Positions 41,316 through 48,925 of a stretch of 64,000 nt of DNA are shown one piece after another (position 1 is the first letter of the stretch; each line of letters starts with the position of its first letter). The notes below the pieces were generated by a model, which saw nothing but the letters and a program-made list of their open reading frames with translations, searched no databases and was not told the origin of the DNA. The position numbers were made by a program, and so were the translations under genes. The DNA is from Bogoriella caseilytica (lineage in GTDB: Bacteria > Actinomycetota > Actinomycetes > Actinomycetales > Actinomycetaceae). The stretch is taken from NCBI RefSeq assembly GCF_003752405.1, contig NZ_RKHK01000001.1:744001-808000 (forward strand), written 5' to 3'.

Positions 41316-42692
41316 CTACAGCCCAAGAACCTTGGCCTTGGCCGCGTCGTAGTCGTCCTGGGTGATCAGCCCCTGGTCGAGCATCTGCTTGAGCTGACCG
41401 AGCTTGGCCACCGGGTCCTCCTGCGCGGGTGCGGGCTCGCTCGACGGCGCAGCCGGCGCCGACTGCGCCTGTGGCGGCTGGCCCTGCGCCTGTGGCGGCC
41501 CGTAACCCTGGGCGGGTTGTCCCTGCTGGGGGCCGTAGCCCTGGGGTGGCTGCCCCTGCTGCGGGCCGTAGCCCGGAGCGGGCTGGGCGTACTGCTGCGG
41601 GGCGTACTGCTGCTGCGGGGGCACCTGCTGGTAGTTCTGCTGGTGCCCGGGCACCACCGGCTGTTGCAGACCGCCGGCAGCTCCGCCTGCGGCGTTCATG
41701 CCCATGCCGAGGAAGGCCATGCCCGCGCCTCCCCCGCCGCCGTTCTCCCCGGCTGCCTGGAAGCCCCGGGCGGCGGCCTGTTGCATGTAGGAGTTGCCGC
41801 GTGCGCCGCCGAGCGCATCGGCCTTCTTGACGTCGCTGAGCAGCTTGCGGGTGTCTTCGTCGTACTCGATCGCCTGCAGCGCGACCTTCTCGATCGTCAG
41901 GCCCCGGTCGGACGTCCACCGGTAGCCGTCCTCGACCGCCTGGCTCAGCGACTGCGCGAAGCCCACTGAGTCGGACTGGATCCGGCTGATCCGATTCCCC
42001 TGGCTCGGATCATTGGTGTAGAGCGAGAAGGCCTGCGCCAATGAGCCGACCACCTCGTTGAAGAGCTGGCTGGCCGCGTCGTTGTCCAGGTCGGAGAAGT
42101 CGAACACACGTGCCGAGGCGCTGAGATAGGTCAGCGGCACGAACTGCTTGACCAGCAGGATCGGGTCCACGATCCGCAGGGTGTAGGTGCCGCGGGTGAT
42201 GGCACCCACCTGGGCACCGAGGTATGCGTCGTCCCAGTAGATCTCCGACTGGGTGCCGAAGCGGTTGTTCGGGATCTCCTTGAGGTTGACGTAGAACGCC
42301 AGCTGGCGTGAGCCCGGCTGGCCACCGAACTTGAAGCGCTCCCACGACATCTTCACCGTGGAGGCCACGATGCCGTCGCCGGCGTAGACCGACTTCGAGT
42401 TCTGGTCCTCGGAGGTGTAGATGAAGCCGCCGGGTTCGGCGATGAAGCCGGTGATCTCTCCGTCCTGGAGGGTGACGAGGCCGTATCCCTCCGGCACGAC
42501 GATCTTGCTGCCGTTGGTGATGATGTGCTCGGAGGCCTTGGTGTTCGAGCCGCGCCCCGCGTTCTGACCTTGGGGTACTGCTGGGAAGATCGCGGCGGTC
42601 GGTGCGAGGCCGCGTGGCGGGACGAGGAAGTCTTTCCACTGGTCGGCCATCGAGCCGCCCAGTGCACCCGAGAAAGCCTTGATGAAACCCAT
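41316..42692 (-). CDS. SPFH-domain protein with C-terminal SHOCT domain
   Basis: 458 residues. The YdjI/virion-core-like SPFH domain (about residues 30-265) includes KIVVPEGYGLVTLQDGEITGF, IYWDDAYLGAQVGAITRGTYTLRI and TIEKVALQAIEYDEDTRKLL. A glycine/alanine then Gln/Pro/Tyr repeat linker (QYAPQQ, PGYGPQQGQPPQ) spans about 330-425, and a SHOCT helix pair closes it (KLGQLKQMLDQGLITQDDYDAAKAKVLGL). ATG 42692 has GGAGGAG five bases away. SPFH proteins organise membrane microdomains. First gene of the operon. Confidence 0.9.
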   Translation of the reverse strand: MGFIKAFSGALGGSMADQWKDFLVPPRGLAPTAAIFPAVPQGQNAGRGSNTKASEHIITNGSKIVVPEGYGLVTLQDGEITGFIAEPGGFIYTSEDQNSKSVYAGDGIVASTVKMSWERFKFGGQPGSRQLAFYVNLKEIPNNRFGTQSEIYWDDAYLGAQVGAITRGTYTLRIVDPILLVKQFVPLTYLSASARVFDFSDLDNDAASQLFNEVVGSLAQAFSLYTNDPSQGNRISRIQSDSVGFAQSLSQAVEDGYRWTSDRGLTIEKVALQAIEYDEDTRKLLSDVKKADALGGARGNSYMQQAAARGFQAAGENGGGGGAGMAFLGMGMNAAGGAAGGLQQPVVPGHQQNYQQVPPQQQYAPQQYAQPAPGYGPQQGQPPQGYGPQQGQPAQGYGPPQAQGQPPQAQSAPAAPSSEPAPAQEDPVAKLGQLKQMLDQGLITQDDYDAAKAKVLGL

Positions 42693-43018
42693 GTGCACTC
42701 CTCCAGGAGCTCGTCGAACGCGCCTGCAGTCGGCCGACCGTACGTTGGGCCTGCCGCGCTTGCACTCCGTCAGTCATTGAATGCGACGAACGTACCAGTC
42801 GGAACAGGCCGATCGTGGTGTTTTGGATAGCGGCCTTTCCCCCGCGGTGGCGCCCGACGCTCACCCGTGCTCGGAGACCGGTGCCCGCCGGAAAGCGGAC
42901 GTGCCGAGCCGCTCAGCACCGCCCACGGGGGATCTGCGGCGGGGTCGGACCCCGGCGGTGTGCCGCACGCTCGGGCCGGATCGGTGATGATGAAAGGCCT
43001 GACCTGAGGAGGTGTGCG
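42693..43018. other. 326-bp divergent intergenic region
   Basis: Separates the SPFH operon (minus) from the DUF4203 gene (plus), so it should hold both promoters. Apart from the two ribosome sites, no convincing -35/-10 pair, palindrome or small gene could be recognised. Confidence 0.5.
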
Positions 43019-43654
43019 ATGACCGACGTCGTTGTGGGTGTGCTGGCCCTGCTCGTGGGCCTACTGCTGGCGCTGCGCGGGAACAGCGCCATGCGGGTGC
43101 TGCTGGCGCTGTGGGGGGCCTTCGTGGGCTTCAACCTCGGCGCCGCGCTGGTGGCTGCCTTCACCGATCAGGGGTATCTGGATTCGGCCGCCGGCTGGAT
43201 CGCGGCGATCGTGCTCGCGCTGGTGGCGGCCGGGCTCGCCTACCTGTTCTTCGCCCTGGCCGTGGTGCTCGCTTTCGCCTCGATGGGCTTCGTGCTCGGC
43301 CAGACCGTCGGCTCGGCGTTGGGGGCGGAATCGCCCTGGGCGCTCATCATCGCCGGGGTCGTCGGCGGCGCGCTGCTCGGTGTGCTGGCGATCGTGACCA
43401 ACTTGCCCGAGCTCGTGCTCATCGTGGTCAGTGCTTTCGCCGGCGCGAGCGTGGCGATCACGGGCCTGATGCTGCTGCTGGACGCCGTCGACCTCGACGG
43501 CGTGACCGAGGCCCGGTTGGTCGCGGACCAGCCGGCGTGGTTCGTGGGCCAGCTCGTGCTCGCCGTGGTGGGCATCGTGGTGCAGGTGCGGCACGCGCGG
43601 CGGAGGCGGATGAGCTCGGTGCGGAGGACCTGGGCAGGTCAGGGGCGGGTGTAG
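43019..43654 (+). CDS. DUF4203/TMEM198-like membrane protein
   Basis: 211 residues with about seven hydrophobic helices and Gly/Ala-rich motifs (VVVGVLALLVGLLLALRG, LLALWGAFVGFNLGAALVA, FALAVVLAFASMGFVLGQTVG, LIIAGVVGGALLGVLAI). This fits DUF4203, which is related to eukaryotic TMEM198; function in bacteria is unknown. ATG 43019 has a strong GAGGAGG site. Divergent from the SPFH operon, which may be a functional link. Confidence 0.8.
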   Translation: MTDVVVGVLALLVGLLLALRGNSAMRVLLALWGAFVGFNLGAALVAAFTDQGYLDSAAGWIAAIVLALVAAGLAYLFFALAVVLAFASMGFVLGQTVGSALGAESPWALIIAGVVGGALLGVLAIVTNLPELVLIVVSAFAGASVAITGLMLLLDAVDLDGVTEARLVADQPAWFVGQLVLAVVGIVVQVRHARRRRMSSVRRTWAGQGRV

Positions 43655-43698
43655 GGACGACGGCCGGCACGCTCGATGGAGCGGGAGTCGCCCGCGGG

Positions 43699-44055
43699 CT
43701 AGTCGACACCGGTGCCGGCCTGTTGATCACCGCTCAGCTTGCGTAGCTCATCGAGCTTCTTCCAGTGCTCTTGTACTGCGGCCTTTCCTGAGTCGGTGAT
43801 AGCGGCGAAGGTGCGCGGGCCGATGCCACCAGCCGTTTTGGTCAAGGTAATCAGTCCAGCGGCTTGGAGTTTCGAGAGGTGGCTGGAGAGGTTTCCCTGG
43901 GTGAGGCCCAGTAGCCTGAGCAGGAAGACGAAATCCGCCTTCGCGGTTCCGTCCAACACCGTCAAGACGGCCAGGCGCGCAGGCTCGTGAACGGTGCGAT
44001 CAAACCCGGGCACAGTGCCTTCTGGGCGTGAGTGTGCTGCAGGCTCATGCGGCAT
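43699..44055 (-). CDS. winged-helix (ArsR/MarR-like) transcriptional regulator
   Basis: 118 residues. The winged helix covers nearly all of it: RTVHEPARLAVLTVLDGTAKADFVFLLRLLGLTQGNLSSHLSKLQAAGLITLTKTAGGIGPRTFAAIT. This single-domain type often acts as a dimer near membrane-protein genes. ATG 44055 overlaps the 195-residue membrane gene by 11 bp; a longer frame upstream lies inside that gene and is rejected. Two 15-bp palindromes upstream of the membrane gene are likely its operators. Confidence 0.88.
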   Translation of the reverse strand: MPHEPAAHSRPEGTVPGFDRTVHEPARLAVLTVLDGTAKADFVFLLRLLGLTQGNLSSHLSKLQAAGLITLTKTAGGIGPRTFAAITDSGKAAVQEHWKKLDELRKLSGDQQAGTGVD

Positions 44056-44632
44056 GGGGGTCACCGAGAAGATTGACCAGCCTGTGATGCCACGCGAATC
44101 CCAGGATGACGAGACCGGTGCCCGTGAGGACGAAGAAGTAGGGCACAGCGGGAAACTCCCCAGTACCCACGGCCAGAGGTCCCAGTGCCGCCACCGCGAG
44201 CGCTGCCGGCACGAGGTGGTCGACGGCCCGCATTCCCAGTCGCCGAGCGGCGACACGGATGGAGACCCAGAGCACGACCGCGGCCAGTAGCAGGGAGACC
44301 ATCACCGGCAGTTGCTCGAAATGGTCGAGGCCGAGGGCCACGAGGTGGGCGGCGATCACCAGCAAGGCGATGACCGCCGCGGCGGCGTCCCGCTTCCTGC
44401 TGGTGCGGACTCGACCATAGTGCTTGGCATACCAGCTTGTGGTCAGTGGCATGCCCAGTCCGATCGCGGCCAACAGCAGCAGCGTGCCCGTTGTGAAGCT
44501 GATCGGATACAGGACGCCGAAGAAGACCGTCCCGATCCCGGCGGGAACGAGGATCAGCCCTTGCAGCATGTCGAACTCTTGCGCGATGGCCCGAGCCCGC
44601 TGCGGATCGATGGGCAGTTGTTCGGCAGACAT
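44045..44632 (-). CDS. membrane protein co-operonic with winged-helix regulator
   Basis: 195 residues with about six helices (LILVPAGIGTVFFGVLYPI, GTLLLLAAIGLGMPLTTSWYA, DAAAAVIALLVIAAHLVALGL, LPVMVSLLLAAVVLWVSIRVA and two more). No named family is recognised. The pairing of a short winged-helix regulator with such a membrane protein is common in actinobacteria. AAGGAAGG precedes the ATG. The promoter carries two operator-like palindromes 42 bp apart. Confidence 0.75.
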   Translation of the reverse strand: MSAEQLPIDPQRARAIAQEFDMLQGLILVPAGIGTVFFGVLYPISFTTGTLLLLAAIGLGMPLTTSWYAKHYGRVRTSRKRDAAAAVIALLVIAAHLVALGLDHFEQLPVMVSLLLAAVVLWVSIRVAARRLGMRAVDHLVPAALAVAALGPLAVGTGEFPAVPYFFVLTGTGLVILGFAWHHRLVNLLGDPHAA

Positions 44633-44647
44633 GACTCACCTTCCTTT

Positions 44648-44704
44648 GTTTGCGCTGCAAACTCGATGTCTCCATGCTCACACAGTCAAGTTTGTCGCGC
44701 AAAC
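44648..44704 (-). promoter_or_regulatory. paired operators of the winged-helix/membrane operon
   Basis: GTTTGCGCTGCAAAC (44648-44662, perfect 6-3-6 palindrome) and GTTTGTCGCGCAAAC (44690-44704, 5-5-5) have centres 42 bp apart, about four helical turns. On the minus strand TTGACT (44689-44684) is a good -35 lying next to the distal operator, while the proximal one covers the expected start site just before the ribosome site. The -10 is weak. Confidence 0.65.
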
Positions 44705-44846
44705 AACGGTGGTGATGGGTGACCTTCAGCCAGTGCGGTTCGCGGGTCAGGTCGCGTTGCCCGCCGTGGGAGTTGCGGTGCAAGTACGCCACGCCCAGAG
44801 ACGACGGACGCCATCAGTGCCGCACGCGACCCGTACTGAGTTACGA

Positions 44847-44882
44847 CTAACCATGTGGTTAGATAACTGACTATGAGGTTAG
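44847..44882 (+). promoter_or_regulatory. paired TetR-type operators over the hydrolase start
   Basis: CTAACCATGTGGTTAG (44847-44862) is a 7-2-7 palindrome; CTGACTATGAGGTTAG (44867-44882) is a variant with three changes, 20 bp on. The hydrolase ATG (44873) lies inside the second copy, and TAGATA (44860-44865) could be the -10 of a leaderless promoter. The downstream TetR gene is the likely binder. Confidence 0.65.
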
Positions 44883-45958
44883 TGAAGCGTGTGAGATCCG
44901 CACAGGGGCACGACGGCGGCAGCGAGGCGGCGTCGAGAGGAACGCCGGAGGCATCCGCCGAGGCAAGCGAGATTGGCAGGCAAGGACAGCGACAGCGCCC
45001 TCGCTGGCGCCGGATAGCGCGGATTTTGCTGCCAGCAACGGTTGGTCTGGTCGCGGGCGCGCTGATCTTCGCGTCCTCCGCGCCGGTCGGCCACTTCCGC
45101 AGCGCGGCCGGCCAGACGGAGTATCTGGCCGCGTATGAGCGGGCGATCGCGGAGGGCCCTGAGGTTTCGGAGAGGCTCTCGTTCGAGACCGAGTACGGCG
45201 TGGTGCGGGTTCTGCGCTATGACGCGACGGATCCTGGCCGGGCAGAAGCGGACCCCTTGGTCCTGCTTCCCGGGACGCAGTCGGGTGCGCCCATGTGGGC
45301 CGACAACATCCACTCCCTGCAAGCCACGCAGCCTGTGTACGTCCTCGACCTCCTGGGCCAACCGGGCCGAAGCATTCAGTCGCGTCCGATCGAGAGGCAC
45401 GAAGACGATGCGCGATGGCTGGCTCAGGTGCTCGAACAGCTGCCGGGAGACCCCGTGGTGATGGGCCACTCGCTGGGAGGGTGGATTGCCGCGAACCTGG
45501 CGGTGCACCAGCCTGAGGCCGTCTCGCGGGTCATCGTGGTGGACCCGGTGATGACGTTCGGCGACCTGTCGCTCGGGGCGGTGGCCCGCTCACTTCCCGC
45601 CTCGGTCTCCTGGTTCCCACAGTCCTGGCGTGAGGACTTCGCGAGCTGGACAGCGAATGACGCCCCGGTCGAGGACGAGCCGATCGCTGAGATGATCGAA
45701 GCCGGCATGCAGCACTTCGCCCTTGGGAGCCCTGCACCAACGCGTTTCGACGACGAGCAGCTTCAAGAGATCGACATCCCGATGCTGGTCATCATGGCCG
45801 GCCAGTCACGCATGCACGACAGCGCCGAGGCCGCCGCGAACGCCGAACGACTTCTCACTCACGGCACCGTGGTGACCTATGACGGCGCCTCGCACGCGAT
45901 CACGGGCGAAGAGCCGGCGAGTATTGCTGAGGAGGTCGCGGCGTTCATGGACAATTGA
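44873..45958 (+). CDS. membrane-anchored alpha/beta hydrolase
   Basis: 361 residues. A basic N-terminus is followed by one membrane helix (RILLPATVGLVAGALIFASS, about residues 45-65), then an alpha/beta hydrolase domain: LVLLPGTQSG (oxyanion region), the nucleophile elbow VVMGHSLGGWIAANLAV, the acid in LVIMAGQSRMHDS and the histidine in YDGASHAITGE. Substrate unknown. It has no ribosome site, its start lies within a repressor-type operator, and it is followed three bases later by a TetR gene. Confidence 0.88.
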   Translation: MRLVKRVRSAQGHDGGSEAASRGTPEASAEASEIGRQGQRQRPRWRRIARILLPATVGLVAGALIFASSAPVGHFRSAAGQTEYLAAYERAIAEGPEVSERLSFETEYGVVRVLRYDATDPGRAEADPLVLLPGTQSGAPMWADNIHSLQATQPVYVLDLLGQPGRSIQSRPIERHEDDARWLAQVLEQLPGDPVVMGHSLGGWIAANLAVHQPEAVSRVIVVDPVMTFGDLSLGAVARSLPASVSWFPQSWREDFASWTANDAPVEDEPIAEMIEAGMQHFALGSPAPTRFDDEQLQEIDIPMLVIMAGQSRMHDSAEAAANAERLLTHGTVVTYDGASHAITGEEPASIAEEVAAFMDN

Positions 45959-45961
45959 GCA

Positions 45962-46585
45962 ATGCCCACCCGCTCCCGCGGCACCCGTGACGCCGACGGC
46001 CGGCCCCCTACCGTCACCGAGATCGCCCGACGGCAGCAGATCCTGGACGCCACGATCGCGATCATCGGACGCGCGGGCTGGTCGGCATGCACCTTGCAAA
46101 GCGTTGCCGACGAGATCGGGGTGACCAAAGCGGCCGTGATCTACCACGTGGGCACCAAGGCCGGCCTCGTGGAACAGGCCTACGGCTTCGTCATCAACGA
46201 GTTCGCCACCTTCGTCCACGAGAGCGTCATCGCCGCCAACACCCCGATGGACAGCATTGTCGCCTTCACCCAGGCGCATCTGGACTACATGCTCGACCAT
46301 CCCGACCATGCACGCCTGATCGCCGAGTCCGTCAATGATGCCCACCCCACTGGCATCGAGGACCGGCCCAGCACGCCGTCTCGGACCTTGCCGCTGATTG
46401 AGCTCATCGATACCGCCCGGGCGGCCGGGCACACCCATGCCGATCCCGCAGAGCCCGCGGCCGTTGTGGCGACAGCGCTGACCGGCATGATCGATGCCAG
46501 CGTCGCGGCGTGGCTCACCGACTCCACCTTCGACATGACCGCGGCCGGGCGGCTCATTCGAACGTGCATCCACGCCACCGTCTGA
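45962..46585 (+). CDS. TetR family regulator
   Basis: 207 residues. The N-terminal TetR helix-turn-helix (about residues 22-70) reads RRQQILDATIAIIGRAGWSACTLQSVADEIGVTKAAVIYHVGTKAGLVEQAY. The C-terminal helical domain is of TetR_C type with unknown ligand. It is the second gene after the alpha/beta hydrolase and probably represses both through the palindromes around 44847-44882. Confidence 0.9.
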   Translation: MPTRSRGTRDADGRPPTVTEIARRQQILDATIAIIGRAGWSACTLQSVADEIGVTKAAVIYHVGTKAGLVEQAYGFVINEFATFVHESVIAANTPMDSIVAFTQAHLDYMLDHPDHARLIAESVNDAHPTGIEDRPSTPSRTLPLIELIDTARAAGHTHADPAEPAAVVATALTGMIDASVAAWLTDSTFDMTAAGRLIRTCIHATV

Positions 46586-46648
46586 CGAACCGCCTGCGCG
46601 CGAGGGCGGAACGGCGCGCGTAGATCGGGCCGTGGGTAGCCTCGAGAG

Positions 46649-47827
46649 GTGCCCACATCCGAGACCCCCCTCGACCATGTGGTCACCATGCTGGTGCCTT
46701 CGCTGTCGCGGAGCCTGGCCGAGCAGTTCAACGTCTTTCAGGTGATGCACCACGGCACGCACGAGAAGCAGCTGTCCAACGTCTTCGCCTGGCTGCTGGA
46801 TATCAACGGCACCCACCAGCTGGGCGATGCCTTCCAGCGGATTTTCGTCGAGCACGTCAACGCGCATCTGCCTGCCGCGGATTCGCTGCCGACCCACGGC
46901 TACCGGGTCACCCAGGAGGTCGACACCTCCGGGGACGAGGGCCTCGGGAAGGACATCGCCGACATCGTGCTCACGAGTGATCGCGCGGGAATCGTGGTGG
47001 AGAACTACGAATGGTCGGACGGCCACGGGCATGGATACGAGCGCTACCTCGCCCACGGTGCGAGCGGCGGCAGGCAGAGCGTCGTGGTCATGCTGTGTGT
47101 GCGGCGCGTCAGCCATCTGCTCCGTGATGGCTGGGAGCAGGCCGTCGTGGTGACGTACGGCGAACTGCTCGAGAGCCTGCAGGGGCACATCACGGGCGAC
47201 CGGGCCTGGCGGCGCGATCATCCACGCCAAGGCGCGTTCATCAATGAGCTTGTGGAGCACTACACAGAAGGACCCGGGGTTGTGAGCACGGACGATCAGA
47301 TCCAGTTCCTGAAGGCGATGTGCGAGACCGGTGAGAGCGGGAGGTACGGCCACCGGCCTCAGGAGAAGGCCGCGCAGGAGTTCGGCGATGTGTTGGCCCT
47401 GCATGCCAAGCGACAGTTCGAAGAAGGGCGCAAGACGCTCGCCACCGTGAAGCGGAGCTTGAGGTGGTTCGCCGAACACGAGTTGGTTCCTCAACTCGAA
47501 AGATCCCAGTCCGCCGGGCGCATCACCGCGGTCGCGACGCCTTACGTGGGCCAGTGGGAGTGGCGCGTGGTGATCAACAGAGCTGATGACCGTCCGCCGT
47601 TGTTCTTGGTGTTCGGGCCCACGGCCGTCGTGCAGAACGAACGCGCTCCTGCGCCGATCTCGAACCCTGACTACTCCCAGATCTTTGTTTCCCGGCTGGC
47701 TCCCGTCGGCGGCGAGACCATCGATCGGATGGCGCAGACCGGCGTCGGCCTCGACGAGGTTCTCAGCGGCCTTAGCAGCGACGACACCCGCCTGCACGAC
47801 GCTTTGCTGGCACTCTGCGGGGACTAA
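46649..47827 (+). CDS. PD-(D/E)XK nuclease-fold family protein with altered active site
   Basis: 392 residues of the PDDEXK_4-like family. The N-terminal FNVFQVMHHGTHEKQLSNVFAWLLDING and the core KDIADIVLTSDRAGIVVENYEWSDGHGHGYERY match the family, in which the core is usually D...(E)xK...D...QL.RY. Here the E-x-K is E-N-Y, so the catalytic lysine is lost and activity is doubtful. GTG 46649 is exactly six bases after TAGCCT with no ribosome site (leaderless). It opens the accessory island on the right of the window. Confidence 0.75.
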   Translation: MPTSETPLDHVVTMLVPSLSRSLAEQFNVFQVMHHGTHEKQLSNVFAWLLDINGTHQLGDAFQRIFVEHVNAHLPAADSLPTHGYRVTQEVDTSGDEGLGKDIADIVLTSDRAGIVVENYEWSDGHGHGYERYLAHGASGGRQSVVVMLCVRRVSHLLRDGWEQAVVVTYGELLESLQGHITGDRAWRRDHPRQGAFINELVEHYTEGPGVVSTDDQIQFLKAMCETGESGRYGHRPQEKAAQEFGDVLALHAKRQFEEGRKTLATVKRSLRWFAEHELVPQLERSQSAGRITAVATPYVGQWEWRVVINRADDRPPLFLVFGPTAVVQNERAPAPISNPDYSQIFVSRLAPVGGETIDRMAQTGVGLDEVLSGLSSDDTRLHDALLALCGD

Positions 47828-47977
47828 GTGTAGTTCCTCTGGAGGTTGTGGGACCTTCGGCATGGGAGGGAATCACCACACCAATACTCATCCCGGAGGC
47901 CCTCCTGACAGATAATGTCAGCATTGGACAGCCAGCGAGCGCTAAATGAATTCCAGACGACCCTACGGACGACCAGG

Positions 47978-48547
47978 CTATTCCGCCGCTACCTGATGAA
48001 CAGCCAACGTCGCATCCCCCGTCGAATAGCCGTCGTGCTCCAACTGCCCAATCAAACCCGCACGCGAAAACGGCATCGTCTCCAAGTAACTCTCGGCAGC
48101 CCTCACGGCCCGCTCCCGCCAATCCACCGTCACCTGATCAACAGCCAACGTCGCACCCCCCGACGAGTAGCCGTCGTGCTCCAACTGCCCAATCAAACCC
48201 GCACGCGAAAACGGCATCGTCTCCAAGTAACTCTCGGCAGCCCTCACGGCCTGCTCCCGCCAATCCACCGTCACCTGATCAACAGCCAACGTCGCACCCC
48301 CCGACGAGTAGCCGTCGTGCTCCAACTGCCCAATCAAACCCGCACGCGAAAACGGCATCGAATCGAGGTAAGAGTCCGCGCTCGATAACGCCTCGTCATT
48401 CCGGCCCACTACACCTGCCGACTCCGCCTCAATCTCTCGCAATTCGGCCCGCAGGGCTTGCGTCCGCTGCGCCGATTCTTTGATGCCCCACCGATAGTGG
48501 TTCAGGGCGGAGTGTTGAGCTTTTTGCAGTTCCGAATTCGGGTCCAT
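47978..48547 (-). CDS. Ltp-repeat (host cell surface-exposed lipoprotein-like) protein
   Basis: 189 residues. Residues 1-50 are helical and charged (SELQKAQHSALNHYRWGIKESAQRTQALRAELREIEAES). Then come three 47-residue units with the Ltp pattern (A..AESYLETMPFSRAGLIGQLEHDGYS..GATLAVDQV..DWRE). In phage and Streptococcus Ltp lipoproteins such repeats block superinfecting DNA entry. No signal peptide or lipobox is present, so this protein is not obviously surface-exposed. ATG 48547 has GGGAGAGGG upstream. Base composition is more AT-rich than the flanks, suggesting recent transfer. Confidence 0.75.
   Translation of the reverse strand: MDPNSELQKAQHSALNHYRWGIKESAQRTQALRAELREIEAESAGVVGRNDEALSSADSYLDSMPFSRAGLIGQLEHDGYSSGGATLAVDQVTVDWREQAVRAAESYLETMPFSRAGLIGQLEHDGYSSGGATLAVDQVTVDWRERAVRAAESYLETMPFSRAGLIGQLEHDGYSTGDATLAVHQVAAE
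47990..48376. repeat. near-identical 141-bp tandem repeats
   Basis: The period is 141 bp (47 codons): a marker sequence CGTCGTGCTCCAACTGCCC recurs at 48031, 48172 and 48313. The copies differ at only a few positions, so the duplication is recent or kept uniform by gene conversion. They lie within and encode the Ltp repeats of the minus-strand gene. Confidence 0.9.
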
Positions 48548-48925
48548 GCCCTCTCCCTCTAGTTCGACATAGAATTGCCGGTCCCGGCGGCAGGCCTGCC
48601 AGCAGCACAAGGATTCTTCCGCAATGCCGTTAAGGCGCCGGCAAGGCCGAACGGTCGGAGCACCGCTATCTCTACCCGGAAACGGCGGACGGCCGAGATT
48701 GCCAAGCGCATACCAATCCGCACCACCGACTCGCTCGCCTACGCGCCAGAGCTGGAGATTTAGCACAAAGTGTGGACGGAGCAATCCCTGCCACCCTCGC
48801 CACAGCTAGAACTGTACCTCGTGGTGATCGTCCCGGACGGGAAGCCGTCAGAACTTCGTATGGTCACACCGCTAGGGCCCGTAAAGTGTGGGTAGCCGCG
48901 ACGGCGGCCCAACGAAGGAGCTGTT
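48548..48925. other. 378-bp divergent intergenic region
   Basis: Lies between the Ltp-repeat gene (minus) and the 635-residue gene (plus) and should hold both promoters. GTAAAGTGTGG near 48880 contains a possible -10 for the plus gene, and AGGAG precedes its GTG. No small gene was recognised. Confidence 0.45.

Noticed and set aside
47990-48376. Repeats as CRISPR or insertion sequence
   Set aside because: The 141-bp units are codon-phased and encode Ltp repeats; there are no spacers or transposase.
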